Positions 46,233 to 55,741 of a DNA stretch of 64,000 nucleotides are shown here, one piece after another. Positions within the stretch are counted from its first letter, which is position 1. Each line of letters opens with the position of its first letter. A model generated the notes under the pieces. The model searched no databases. It saw nothing but the letters and a program-made list of their open reading frames with translations, and was not told the DNA's origin. The translations under genes and the position numbers were made by a program. This stretch comes from Rothia mucilaginosa (GTDB taxonomy: Bacteria; Actinomycetota; Actinomycetes; Actinomycetales; Micrococcaceae), in contig NZ_JVSP01000006.1 in assembly GCF_001061665.1 (NCBI RefSeq), forward strand, positions 106,039 through 170,038, written 5' to 3'.

Positions 46233-48710
46233 ATGAATTTTCTTCCGTTGATGCGTCGGGGGCGTTCTCGTTCCCTGACCTCCGGCGGCGACGCCGTTCC
46301 CCCCAGTTCTGACGTAGCGTCCCGTTCGAGGTCCCGGGCTTGGGGCGCCGCGGTGGCTTCCGCCGCGATGGTGGTTGCTTCGCTGGGCCCGATTGCTTCG
46401 GGTGCGCAGGCCGCCGATGCCGGCTACTATGATGGTTCCTCGAGCGAGCGAGCCGCGGCCAGCTGCTGGGAGGTTAAGCAGAACAAGTCGAACGCCAAGA
46501 GCGGCGCATACTGGCTGTACACCCCGCAGATGAGTGCCCCGGAGCAGTTCTACTGCGATCAGGAGACCGACGGCGGCGGCTGGGTCATGATTGGTCGAGG
46601 CCGTGAGAGCTGGACCGAGAACTACAACGGTCGCGGCGATGCCAAGCAGCTGTACCAGAACCCCACCGGTTTTGACGCGGTGCAGTTGCCGGGTCAGACG
46701 GTGAACGCGCTGCTGAACGGTACCCGTCCGCAGGATCTGCCCGACGGCGTGCGCTTCCACCGCGCCATGAACGTGAACGGTACCGCGTGGCAGGATTTCA
46801 AGGCGACGCGTGCCGCAAGCACCGAGTGGTCCTGGACCTTCCGCGCGACGATGTACTGGTCGAACATTTCGATTACCCATCCGCGACAGTACCGTGGCTA
46901 CAACTACTACAGTCAGGATAAGACTGAGGGCAATATCTTCCGTTACGGCTATTCGGACGATTACCGTTCCCTGTACTTCGCGGAGAAGCCCTCGCAGGGT
47001 TACAAGCTGGGCTTTACCTACGGCCCGAACGCTAGGATTACGGGTTGGTTCCAGAATTACCTGCTGAACAGGACTTCTTCGTATATCTACCGTCCGGCGA
47101 ACGACCATTCCACGCCCCTGGTCTTTACCCAGATTTTCCTGCGCCCGAAGCTGACGCAGAACGATCTGGCGGCTAAGGGTCTGCACGACTACGGCCAGCA
47201 GGGTGCCGAGGCAAGCAACCGCCGCGCACTACCCAATAGCTACTCCGAGAAGTGGAAGTGGCGTACGAGTAAGACGACCGGTACCGGCAAGAACGGTGAG
47301 ATGAACACCCAGGTGGAGGCCATTACCGAGGTGGGCGGCGCGGTCTTCACCGGCGGCGACTTTGCCTACGTCGAATCGGCTAGCGGCGAGAAGGTCGACC
47401 AGGCTTTCCTCGCGGCTTACGAGGTGGGTACCGGCGAGTTGCGCCGTTCCTTCCGCCCGAGCATCAACGGTCAGGTGAAGTCGGTTGAGGCGCTTCCGAA
47501 CGGCCTGTTGGCTGTGGGCGGCACCTTCGACACGGTGAACGGTGAGAACCACAACGGCTTCGTGCTGCTGGATCCGAAGACCGGTCAGGTGGCGAAGCAG
47601 TGGGATATTCACGTTCAGAGCCGCATCTCTTCCCTGCCGGTGCAGGTGAAGACCCTGCACGTCCGCGACGGGTACCTGTACCTCGGTGGCTCCTTCACGC
47701 ACCTGAAGGGTAACACCTCCCCCACGTACGCCTACTCCAGGAACCTGGCCCGCATCAAACTGAGCAACGGCGAGGTGGACTGGAACTGGCGTCCGGTCTT
47801 CAACGGCACGGTGAACGGTGTGAACGCTTCCGAGGGCAACAGCCACGTGTACGTGGCCGGCTATTTTACGCAGCTTAACGGCGGTGAGGCTTTCCGCATC
47901 GCCAACATCACCAATCCCCGCCAGAGCGGCGGCGACTGGACCCACGAGCCCTCGTACGTTCCTTCCAGCGCCCAGACCTGGGATCTGAAGAACGAGCGTA
48001 GGATGTGGGGCTTCCAGTTCGACGTTCAGGACGCCGGCTCCTCCGTCTGGCTGGGCGGTACCGAGCACATGATTAGCCGCTACGATAAGTCGAGCATGCA
48101 GCGTACCTACAGCGCGATTACTCGCGAGGGTGGCGACTTCCAGGATCTGCACCTGAGCGGTAAGACTATCTACGGTGCCTGCCACTGCGGTGACTTCATC
48201 TACCAGGGCGCAACCAAGATTGATGCGGAGTGGAAGAACGCCACGGATGCCCAGACGATTCGTCTGGTCGCGGCCTTCGATAAGGACACCGGCCAGGTGC
48301 TGCCGGAGTGGGCCCCGATTATGAACGGCGCGCACGGCTACGGCGTGTGGGAGTCCTTCGTGGATTCGACCGGTACCCTGTGGGTCGGCGGCGACATCAG
48401 CAAGTCTCTGGGTGCTAACGGCGTGCAGGAAACCGTGGGCTTCGCTCGCTACGCTGCTCGCGACGTGACTCCCCCGGAGACCCCGCAGAACCTGCAGGTG
48501 AAGCATAACGGTGCGAAGGATCAGCTGAGCTGGTCCGCCGTGCCGGAGAAGCGAGTGACCTACCAGGTGTTGCGCGATGACCGTCCGATTGCGACGGTGA
48601 CGGACACGCACTACTCGGTTGATCATCGCGATGGCGCCAAGTATTACGTGCGTGCGGTGGATACCTCGGGCAATTATTCCGCGAGTACCCAGGCCGTGCG
48701 GGCAGCATAA
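46233..48710 (+). CDS. Secreted fibrinogen-like YCD/GGGW domain surface protein, paralog 2
   Basis: An 825-aa paralog of the preceding gene with the same order of parts: a long export signal (basic stretch to about 45, hydrophobic AAVASAAMVVASLG, cleavage near GAQAADA), YCDQETDGGGWVMIGRGR, propeller-like blades (FTGGDFAYVES, VGGTFDTVNGE, LGGSFTHLKGN), YGACHCGDFIY, and a fibronectin-III-like end (VTPPETPQNLQV). The region just after the GGGW motif differs strongly from paralog 1, so that part may decide binding specificity. There is no cell-wall sorting motif. GAGGAGAG precedes ATG at 46233. It appears separately transcribed, with hairpins on both sides. Confidence 0.8.
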   Translation: MNFLPLMRRGRSRSLTSGGDAVPPSSDVASRSRSRAWGAAVASAAMVVASLGPIASGAQAADAGYYDGSSSERAAASCWEVKQNKSNAKSGAYWLYTPQMSAPEQFYCDQETDGGGWVMIGRGRESWTENYNGRGDAKQLYQNPTGFDAVQLPGQTVNALLNGTRPQDLPDGVRFHRAMNVNGTAWQDFKATRAASTEWSWTFRATMYWSNISITHPRQYRGYNYYSQDKTEGNIFRYGYSDDYRSLYFAEKPSQGYKLGFTYGPNARITGWFQNYLLNRTSSYIYRPANDHSTPLVFTQIFLRPKLTQNDLAAKGLHDYGQQGAEASNRRALPNSYSEKWKWRTSKTTGTGKNGEMNTQVEAITEVGGAVFTGGDFAYVESASGEKVDQAFLAAYEVGTGELRRSFRPSINGQVKSVEALPNGLLAVGGTFDTVNGENHNGFVLLDPKTGQVAKQWDIHVQSRISSLPVQVKTLHVRDGYLYLGGSFTHLKGNTSPTYAYSRNLARIKLSNGEVDWNWRPVFNGTVNGVNASEGNSHVYVAGYFTQLNGGEAFRIANITNPRQSGGDWTHEPSYVPSSAQTWDLKNERRMWGFQFDVQDAGSSVWLGGTEHMISRYDKSSMQRTYSAITREGGDFQDLHLSGKTIYGACHCGDFIYQGATKIDAEWKNATDAQTIRLVAAFDKDTGQVLPEWAPIMNGAHGYGVWESFVDSTGTLWVGGDISKSLGANGVQETVGFARYAARDVTPPETPQNLQVKHNGAKDQLSWSAVPEKRVTYQVLRDDRPIATVTDTHYSVDHRDGAKYYVRAVDTSGNYSASTQAVRAA

Positions 48711-49057
48711 CCCCTTTTCAGAGCGGATATCGAGTAATATAACGTTTAATTCAACGTGATATTCGCCCTAATGCCCCGGGTTAGTTATACAACTCACCCG
48801 GGGCATTTTGCACATAGTGTATGCATTTCCCTCGGATGCATCATAGTTTTCTCACCTAAAGATATACATTTCCTTCATATGCAGGTTTATGCCCAGCAAT
48901 ACCTGTTCTTTATTCTCAAATGTTATGAAAATGCAATCTTTAAAGTCCGGGTATTTTCCCAGCTTGGCGTGATAGCCTTTAGGGGCCGATCCTTCGGGCG
49001 CGGTATTATCCTTCCGGAATATTGACCGTCTCACTCCAACCACCTAAGAGGCTTCCC
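48711..49057. other. Intergenic region between adhesin paralog 2 and lipoprotein gene
   Basis: 347 nt, AT-rich, with the terminator at 48770-48807 and then the upstream region of the lipoprotein gene. No ORF or RNA gene was recognised. Confidence 0.5.
48770..48807 (+). terminator. Terminator after adhesin paralog 2
   Basis: A perfect 12-bp stem AATGCCCCGGGT / ACCCGGGGCATT followed by TTG. Confidence 0.75.
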
Positions 49058-49915
49058 ATGTCCAACCTTTTCTCTGCGGGTTCTTCAAAAGCCCGTCGCC
49101 TCGGCGCTCTGAGCACCCTCGCGGTGTCTGCGCTTCTGCTCAGCGCCTGCGCTTCCGAGAACTCCACCGCGCAGAGCTCTTCGTCGGCCACGCCCTCGGC
49201 GAGCGCTTCCACCAGCGCCTCCGCAGCTTCGTCTTCCTCGGCTACCGACGCGCAGGCTTCGGCCTCGTCCAGCCGCATCCCCGATCAGGGTTCCTCGGAG
49301 GCTAACCCCTCCGCAAGCACTGAGGCCACCTCCTCTGACGGCCAGAAGCTGGAGGAGATTTACACCGGCTCTGAAGACATGAAGAAGGCCTCTCCGGTGC
49401 CCACCGATAATGCCGAGGTCAAGAAGACCACCGAGCTCGTAAACTCCTACGAGGACATCCTCTCCAAGGTTAAGCCGGCTCCCTCCGCCGCGGCTTCGCA
49501 GGAGGCAACTAGCGAGCCCACCAGCGATGAAGACGCTCAGGCGCAGAACACGGAGAAGGCTCGCGCGGTCCTCGATGAGGACACGATTCGTGCCATCGAA
49601 AACATTGCCGTGGATTCCGCCGCCTCCGAGTTTGCGGTGCAGGCCTCCGAATACGCTTTGGCCGGTTGGCACTATGAGGGTTCCTCCACCGTGGTGGGCA
49701 CGCCCCGCATGGCCGATACCGAGTACAAGGGTCAGCCCGCACGCCTGCTGGAAGTGTGCATGGACTCTTCCTCGGTCAAGATTTACGATGAGAACAATCA
49801 GCCCGTCAAGGATGATAGTTCTCCCAAGCGTTCACTCAATATCTATACCCTCGTTCAGGTTAACGGTCAGTGGAAGATTGCAACCCACGATTTCCCGAAT
49901 AACCCTGATTGCTAG
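49058..49915 (+). CDS. Putative lipoprotein between adhesin genes
   Basis: A 285-aa exported lipoprotein of unknown family. The signal peptide ends in the lipobox ALLLSAC. About 70 residues of Ser/Ala/Thr-rich spacer follow. The C-terminal 110 residues look like a small folded domain (YALAGWHYEGSSTVVGTPRMADTEYKG...LLEVCMDSSSVKIYD...YTLVQVNGQWKIATHDF), a pattern reminiscent of NTF2-like or similar alpha+beta domains, with two cysteines (LLEVC and the C-terminal NPDC). AAGAGG precedes ATG at 49058. Its place between paralogs 2 and 3 hints at a joint surface role. Confidence 0.75.
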   Translation: MSNLFSAGSSKARRLGALSTLAVSALLLSACASENSTAQSSSSATPSASASTSASAASSSSATDAQASASSSRIPDQGSSEANPSASTEATSSDGQKLEEIYTGSEDMKKASPVPTDNAEVKKTTELVNSYEDILSKVKPAPSAAASQEATSEPTSDEDAQAQNTEKARAVLDEDTIRAIENIAVDSAASEFAVQASEYALAGWHYEGSSTVVGTPRMADTEYKGQPARLLEVCMDSSSVKIYDENNQPVKDDSSPKRSLNIYTLVQVNGQWKIATHDFPNNPDC

Positions 49916-50025
49916 GGACTAATTGAGGTGCCGGTCTGCGCGGTTTTAGCTCAGGCCGGTCTCACCCACAACGCATTAATGATGCTGCGTTTTCGTACAA
50001 TTTTTGGCATTCACCTGGAGATATT

Positions 50026-53000
50026 ATGAAAGCCCTTTTTGGGATAGCGGGGTCCGGTTTTTCTCGTTCCGCAATAACTCGTTCGACTCTGTGCCTCAGC
50101 ATTGCAACCGCGCTGGCAATGCCCGCCGCTCTTCCCACACTGACACCGGGTGCCGCGGTCGAGAAGACCGCCGAGCAGACGAACGTTCAGAAAAATTCGT
50201 CCTTCTACAACGGCACCACCTCCGAGCGTGCCGCTGCCAGCTGTTGGGAGGCTAAGCAGGCCAACCCCGAGGCAAAGAGCGGCGCCTACTGGCTGTACAC
50301 CCCGGCCATGAGCGCACCGACCCAGTTCTACTGCGATCAGGAGACCGACGGTGGCGGCTGGGTCAAGATTGCTGAGGGCCGCGACGGCTGGACCGAAGGC
50401 TACGAGGGTCAGGGCGACCCGGCTCAGCTGTATAGCTCCGCGGCGCCCGCATCCTCCGGCCTGACGCTCAACCAGGATCAGGTTCGTCCCTACTCTTCGC
50501 TGCCCGCGGCCACGACCCCGGTGCAGCTTTCGGGCACCACCATTAGCGAGCTGCTCAACGGCACCTCTCCGCAGGATCTCACCGATGGTTACCGCTTCCG
50601 CCGCGTGCTGAACACCTCCGGCACCAAGTGGCAGGAGGTAACCGTGCAGCGCCGTCAGACCTCCGAGTGGACCTGGGCCCTGCGTGCCGACGCTATCTGG
50701 TCCAACGCCGTGGTCCAGAACCCCGACGAGTTCTCCGCGTATAACGAGAACGGTCGCCGCGATTGGGCCGACGGCACCTGGCAGGATCACCTGTTGCGCG
50801 GACAGGATAACGGTTTCAAGGCTCTGCTCTTTGAGGAGATGCCCAAGCAGGATTACCGCATTGGCTTCCGCTACGGTAAGAATTCCCCCATCTCTCAGGA
50901 CGGTTCCGAACCCTCCATGAGCGATTCGCGCAACTCCTACATCTACACCAAAGAGGGTACGACCCAGAGCGCTTTGGGCTACACCCAGATGTTCCTGCGC
51001 CCCAAGCTGACCCAGAGCGACCTGAAGCTGACCCAAATTGGCGTGAAGGGTACCGAGGCCAGCCAGCGTCGTAAGCTGCCCAATAGCCGTTCGGCTACCT
51101 GGCGCTGGCGCACGAGTTCCGCGACTTCCAGCGGCAAGACCGACGAGATGCACACCTACGTTGAGGCCATCACCGAGGTCAAGCACGACGAGAACTCCTC
51201 CACCGTGTTCATCGGCGGTGATTTCAAGTACCTGGAGTCTTCCAGGGGCGAGGTCGTGAACCAGTCCAACATCGCGGGCTTCGATCCGAAGACCGGCGAG
51301 CTGCGCCGTGACTTCCACCTGACGCTCAACGGCCAGGTCAAGGCGGTTGAGGCCCTGCCGAATAACCGTCTGGCAATCGGCGGCTACTTCACCACGGTAA
51401 ACGGCCGCCCCTTCTCGGGTTTCGTGGTCGTGGACGCCTCCACCGGTGAGGTTGCCCCCGAGTGGGAAAACGTGAGCATCTCCAACCGCATTAAGGGCAA
51501 TGAGCTCGTGGTGAAGACCATTCACCGCCAAGGCGACTACGTGTACATCGGTGGCTCCTTCACCCACGTCAAGGAGAGCGATAACTCGGGCGTCGCATAC
51601 TCCCGCAATATCGCGCGCTTTAAGTTGGGCGCCCCCTCCAATGGTGTGCCCGGTATCGTGAGCATCGACCGCGACTGGCGCCAGGTGTTTAACGGCACAG
51701 TGAACGGTATCAGCGCCTCCGAGGATAACTCGCACGTGTACGTGGCCGGTTACTTTACCTGGCTGAACGGCGCCCTGGCGTACCGCGTGGCAGATATTAC
51801 CGAGAACCTCCAGAAGGGCGGTAACTGGGCTTACCAGAACTCCGAGATTCCCGCCGGTGCGAACGTGAACGACCTGCTGCACGAAACGAAGGTCTGGGGC
51901 TTCCAGTTCGACGTTCAAGACGCCGGATCCGGAGTCTGGGTTGGCGGTACGGAGCACCTCATCTCTCGCTACGACAAGAGCGATATGCGTCCTACCTACA
52001 CCGCGATTACCCTTACAGGTGGCGACTTCCAGGATCTGCACCTGGATAAGGAGCGTAACACCCTCTACGGTGCTTGCCACTGCGGCGATTTCCTGTATCA
52101 GAATTCGCACACCAAGCGTGCGCCGCTCACCGAGTCCACCGTGATTCATTCGGTGAAGCTTGTGGCTGCCTTCGACCCGGAGACCGGTAAGATGCTGCCC
52201 GAATTCGCCCCCGCCATTAAGGGCGATCACGGCTTCGGCATCTGGGAGTCCTTCGTGGACTCCACCGGCACCCTGTGGGTCGGTGGCGATATTCACCGCA
52301 CCCTGGGCGTCAACGGTGTCCAGAACACCGTTGGTTTTGCGCGTTTCGAGCAGCGTGACGTGACTCCGCCGGCTACGCCTCAGAACCTGAAGGTGGAGCT
52401 CAAGGACGATAAGGACGCTCTGACCTGGGATTCCGTGGCCGATAGCGGCACCGTGCGCTACCAGGTTCTGCGCGACGACCGTCCGATTGCTACCGTCTCG
52501 GGCACCTCCTACGAGGTGGAGCACCGCGATGGCGCGCACTACTTTGTGCGTGCCGTGGATGCCTCGAACAACTTCTCGGCTTCGACCGGAGTCCAGATTT
52601 CGCCCGTCCGCCCGACCCCCGAGGCCACCCCCTCGGAGAGCCCCATCGAGACTCCCACCGCCAGCCCTTCGGAGAGCCCGGCCGAGAGCCCCACCGCTAA
52701 GGCCACCGCCTCGGAGAGCCCCGCGGAGACTCCCACGGCAAGCCCCACGGTTGAGAACCCGAAGACCGAGGAGCCGCAGCCTGACCCGGCGCCCAAGGAG
52801 CAGGTTGTCCTGCCCTACGGCTCCACCTGGAATTACGTTGTATCCGATAGGACACCGAACCGCGCGAAGGCGTGGAAGTACAACTTCCACTTCTCTCTCG
52901 AGGATCTGGCCACCACCAGCTGGAACAAGGGCCGCGCCCCCATCGGCCTGGGCGCGGGCAACTTCAACACCCGCGTTCCGATTCGTTACAGCCGCGTGTA

Positions 53001-53490
53001 CAACAACATCTACGCCTACACCACGATTAACCTCACCCGCGATCAGGCAAGCCGCGACCTGAAGCTGACCACCTACGCGGACGATGCCGTTGCGGTGGCG
53101 GTCAACGGTCAGGAAGTGGGTCGCGCAGGTTTCGGTACCAAGCTGCCCCTCTGGAACACCGCCGTTGCGACGCGCAGCGTGTCTGCCGAGCAGGCCCAGA
53201 AGACCCCGGTGACCTTCACGGTTCCGGCTTCTCAGCTGAAGGCGGGTACGAACCTCATCGCCGTTGAGGTGCACGGCGCTCGAGGCGGTTGGTTTACCCG
53301 CACGGGTGTCAGCTTCGATCTGCAGGCCATCGTCACCGCGGCCGCGCAGAACCAGGAAAAGCCTGCCGCCCAGAACAATGAGAACGGTGAGCGAGCCGCC
53401 ACCGCTGAGAATGCTCAGCAGGGCCGTAGCGTCCGCACCGTGCGTGAGGGCGTGGGCACCCACGTTCCTCTTTCCGCACGCCGAGGCTAA
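50026..53490 (+). CDS. Secreted fibrinogen-like YCD/GGGW domain surface protein, paralog 3 (extended)
   Basis: The largest paralog, at 1154 aa. After a signal peptide come the shared parts: YCDQETDGGGWVKIAEGRDGW near residue 105, blades (FIGGDFKYLES, IGGYFTTVNGR, IGGSFTHVKES), YGACHCGDFLY, and a fibronectin-III-like domain (about 780-855). Unlike the others it continues with a Pro/Thr/Ser/Glu repeat stalk (about 858-925, units such as SESPAESPTA) and a further beta-rich module (about 927-1105, GSTWNYVVSDRTPN...KAGTNLIAVEVHGARGGWFTRTG), which resembles carbohydrate-binding or jelly-roll domains. It ends in a charged tail without LPXTG. The extra module suggests attachment to wall or capsule glycans. 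Confidence 0.8.
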   Translation: MKALFGIAGSGFSRSAITRSTLCLSIATALAMPAALPTLTPGAAVEKTAEQTNVQKNSSFYNGTTSERAAASCWEAKQANPEAKSGAYWLYTPAMSAPTQFYCDQETDGGGWVKIAEGRDGWTEGYEGQGDPAQLYSSAAPASSGLTLNQDQVRPYSSLPAATTPVQLSGTTISELLNGTSPQDLTDGYRFRRVLNTSGTKWQEVTVQRRQTSEWTWALRADAIWSNAVVQNPDEFSAYNENGRRDWADGTWQDHLLRGQDNGFKALLFEEMPKQDYRIGFRYGKNSPISQDGSEPSMSDSRNSYIYTKEGTTQSALGYTQMFLRPKLTQSDLKLTQIGVKGTEASQRRKLPNSRSATWRWRTSSATSSGKTDEMHTYVEAITEVKHDENSSTVFIGGDFKYLESSRGEVVNQSNIAGFDPKTGELRRDFHLTLNGQVKAVEALPNNRLAIGGYFTTVNGRPFSGFVVVDASTGEVAPEWENVSISNRIKGNELVVKTIHRQGDYVYIGGSFTHVKESDNSGVAYSRNIARFKLGAPSNGVPGIVSIDRDWRQVFNGTVNGISASEDNSHVYVAGYFTWLNGALAYRVADITENLQKGGNWAYQNSEIPAGANVNDLLHETKVWGFQFDVQDAGSGVWVGGTEHLISRYDKSDMRPTYTAITLTGGDFQDLHLDKERNTLYGACHCGDFLYQNSHTKRAPLTESTVIHSVKLVAAFDPETGKMLPEFAPAIKGDHGFGIWESFVDSTGTLWVGGDIHRTLGVNGVQNTVGFARFEQRDVTPPATPQNLKVELKDDKDALTWDSVADSGTVRYQVLRDDRPIATVSGTSYEVEHRDGAHYFVRAVDASNNFSASTGVQISPVRPTPEATPSESPIETPTASPSESPAESPTAKATASESPAETPTASPTVENPKTEEPQPDPAPKEQVVLPYGSTWNYVVSDRTPNRAKAWKYNFHFSLEDLATTSWNKGRAPIGLGAGNFNTRVPIRYSRVYNNIYAYTTINLTRDQASRDLKLTTYADDAVAVAVNGQEVGRAGFGTKLPLWNTAVATRSVSAEQAQKTPVTFTVPASQLKAGTNLIAVEVHGARGGWFTRTGVSFDLQAIVTAAAQNQEKPAAQNNENGERAATAENAQQGRSVRTVREGVGTHVPLSARRG

Positions 53491-53971
53491 GCACTCCGTC
53501 TAGCGCGGGGCACATTCTGCGGATTCCGCCATGGGGTTTGATTTTCCGAATGATTTCGGAAAATCAAACCCCATTTGTGCGAATAAAATACTTTTTCGTG
53601 TTCGTGAGAGTGAATTATTCTCAAATGATTAGAGGCATCTAATTATTTGAGCCCCAGCGATATACCGGGGGTGTTAGTCGCACTCCAGAACGGGATTCGT
53701 ACCGCTCAAATAGACCGGCGCATATCCCTCTTCACACAAGGGAAAATACACCAAAGGGCTTAGTCAGTGAGTTTTAAGACATATTGCTAGACACCTATCC
53801 CGCGAGAAGGTTTCCGCTTTATCTCGTTGTAAAATATCGATATAGTGGTGTACTGAGAAAAGGAGCTAACCACTCATTTCTTAGGCGAGACTTCCGGACT
53901 TTCTCGCGCCCATCCCGAAAGGGAGTAATTCGCTCTCCTTCACTCCTCTCACCGATTCAAAGGAATTGTGC
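53491..53971. other. Intergenic region upstream of the polysaccharide operon
   Basis: 481 nt. It begins with the paralog 3 terminator (53531-53574) and continues as AT-rich sequence that should hold the promoter of the following operon. The segment 53790-53900 is rich in TAT/AAT. I could not pick definite hexamers. Confidence 0.5.
53531..53574 (+). terminator. Terminator after adhesin paralog 3
   Basis: A perfect 20-bp stem (53531-53550 against 53555-53574, loop TGAT) followed by TTGTG. It is the strongest hairpin in the window and isolates the adhesin genes from the polysaccharide operon. Confidence 0.85.
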
Positions 53972-54760
53972 ATGTCCACCTCCGAGGCACCTCACACCCC
54001 GAATTCAACCCCCTCATCGGGATTTGCCGCCACCTTCTCCAGCACCCTGCGTTCCCTGGAGGCCGCTCAAAAGCCCGGTATTGGCGTGCCCGCCTACACC
54101 CGCTGGGTCAACCGTCGCGTCGCCCGCTACTTTGCTGCCGCCGCCGTGGCCCTGGGCATCACTCCCAACGGAGTCACCGCCATCTCCGCCGCCTGCTCCG
54201 CAGCCGGTCTTATCGTGCTCATCGTCTGCCCGCCCTCCGTGGGTGTGGGCATCTGCGTAGCCCTGCTCTTCGCGCTCGGTTACGGCCTGGACTCCGCCGA
54301 CGGCCAGGTAGCCCGCGTGACCGGCGCATCCTCCCCCGCCGGCGAATGGCTCGACCACGTGGTTGACTCGATTCGAGTGCCCTCCGTGCACATGGCCACC
54401 CTGCTCTCCTTCTTCCTGTACCCCGCGCACTACTCCTTCAGCGGGTCCCACGCCTTCAACGGCTGGCTCATCGCCATGCCCATGATTTTCACCGCTCTCA
54501 CCGCGGGCCACTTCATGAGCCAGATTCTTGCCGAGCAGCTGCGCAATAACCGCAAGACCGCCGCTCCCCCGACCGGTGGCCCCCTGCGTTCCTTCGTCAA
54601 CCTGCACATGGACGCCGGAACCCTCTGCTGGATTTACATCTTCCTCGGCTTTGGTCCGCTCTTCGTGGTCGTGTACGCCCTGCTGCTGCTCGCCAACGCC
54701 GCCACGATTCTGGTGTCTATGCGCCGCAAGTACGTCAGCCTGTCCACCCCCGCCGAGTAA
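53972..54760 (+). CDS. CDP-alcohol phosphotransferase family membrane enzyme
   Basis: A 262-aa integral membrane enzyme that transfers a phosphoalcohol from a CDP-alcohol to an acceptor. The full signature is present: DSADGQVAR, then eight residues, then GEWLDHVVD, supplying all four metal-binding aspartates. Hydrophobic segments follow. The acceptor and donor are not evident. Position as first gene of a polysaccharide locus, and a TagD-like cytidylyltransferase encoded 8.8 kb downstream, suggest a phosphoalditol or phospholipid intermediate for the surface polymer. ATG at 53972 follows AAAGGA. A GT2 gene starts 12 nt after its stop. Confidence 0.88.
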   Translation: MSTSEAPHTPNSTPSSGFAATFSSTLRSLEAAQKPGIGVPAYTRWVNRRVARYFAAAAVALGITPNGVTAISAACSAAGLIVLIVCPPSVGVGICVALLFALGYGLDSADGQVARVTGASSPAGEWLDHVVDSIRVPSVHMATLLSFFLYPAHYSFSGSHAFNGWLIAMPMIFTALTAGHFMSQILAEQLRNNRKTAAPPTGGPLRSFVNLHMDAGTLCWIYIFLGFGPLFVVVYALLLLANAATILVSMRRKYVSLSTPAE

Positions 54761-54772
54761 GGAGAAAGACCA

Positions 54773-55723
54773 ATGATGCACTTCACCTCTCGCAACCCCG
54801 CCGTCTCCGCAGTCATCGCGACCAACGGCAAGCGCCCCGAGCTGCTGCGCGTGGCCGTGCGCTCCATCCTGGACCAGAGCTACCGCGGCTTCGTCGAGGT
54901 CATCGTCGTGTTCGACCGCGTTGAGCCCGACCGCCTCGAAGACATCGAGGTCGGCGAAAACCGTGCCCTGAAGATCGTCTCCAACACCCGCACCGGCGGC
55001 CTGGCCGGCGGCCGCAACAGCGGCATCCTCGCCTCGACCGGCGCCATGATTGGCTTCTGTGACGATGACGACTACTGGATGCCTTCCAAGCTCACCCAGC
55101 AGGTTGCCCTCTGGCGCGAAAACCCCGAGGCCGCGGGTATCTCCTCGGGCATCACCGTGCGCTCCGGCGGCCAGGACATCGTGCGCCTGGCACCCGAGCG
55201 CGCAACCTTCGCGGATTTCCTGCGCTCTCGCATCACCGAGATTCACCCCTCCGCCATGCTGTACTCCCGCGAGGATCTGCTCGGTGTCGACGGTGAACCC
55301 GCCCGCATCGGCCTGGTCGATGAGGAACTGCCCGCCGCCTACGGCGAGGACTACGACCTGCTGCTGCGCGCGACCCGCACCGGCGATATCCTGAGCGTGC
55401 CCGAGCCGCTGATTCTGGTGCTCTGGGATCGTCCCTCCTTCTTCTCGGGCAAGTGGCAGTCCATGGTGGACGGGCTGACCTACATCCTGCGTAAGTTCCC
55501 CGAGTTCGAGCAGGATCCCAAGGGCCTTGCCCGCATTGCCGGTCAGGTCGCGTACGCTCAGGCGTCCCTGGGCAACAATAAGGAGGCGCGCGCCTACGCA
55601 CGCGCCGCGCTGCGCCGCGACCCCAAGCAGCTACGAGCCTGGGCCGCCTACGTGGTCTCCACCGGCATTATTAAGCCCGCGACCCTGCTCGAGCTCGTCC
55701 AGAAGACTGGCCGAGGCCTCTAA
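54773..55723 (+). CDS. Family 2 glycosyltransferase
   Basis: A 316-aa GT-A fold enzyme. The N-terminal Rossmann-like start is VSAVIATNGKRPELLRVAVRSIL. GGLAGGRNSGILAS and the metal/nucleotide site FCDDDDYW (Asp 97-100) are typical of GT2. The C-terminal third contains a tetratricopeptide-like helical stretch (AQASLGNNKEARAYARAALRRDPKQLRAW). It has no transmembrane helix, so it should work at the cytoplasmic membrane face on a lipid-linked precursor. Tightly spaced genes on both sides, with AAGGAG in the upstream gene's stop region, indicate an operon. Confidence 0.9.
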   Translation: MMHFTSRNPAVSAVIATNGKRPELLRVAVRSILDQSYRGFVEVIVVFDRVEPDRLEDIEVGENRALKIVSNTRTGGLAGGRNSGILASTGAMIGFCDDDDYWMPSKLTQQVALWRENPEAAGISSGITVRSGGQDIVRLAPERATFADFLRSRITEIHPSAMLYSREDLLGVDGEPARIGLVDEELPAAYGEDYDLLLRATRTGDILSVPEPLILVLWDRPSFFSGKWQSMVDGLTYILRKFPEFEQDPKGLARIAGQVAYAQASLGNNKEARAYARAALRRDPKQLRAWAAYVVSTGIIKPATLLELVQKTGRGL

Positions 55724-55741
55724 CCCGGATACCGCACAGAC

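Noticed and set aside
50011-53463. 1150-codon minus-strand open frame opposite adhesin paralog 3 (and similar frames opposite paralogs 1 and 2)
   Set aside because: Long antisense frames arise from high third-position GC in the real genes. They lack ribosome binding sites and sensible protein features.
43441-53490. LPXTG sortase anchor in the surface proteins
   Set aside because: No LPXTG-like motif, hydrophobic segment or basic tail was found at any of the three C-termini.
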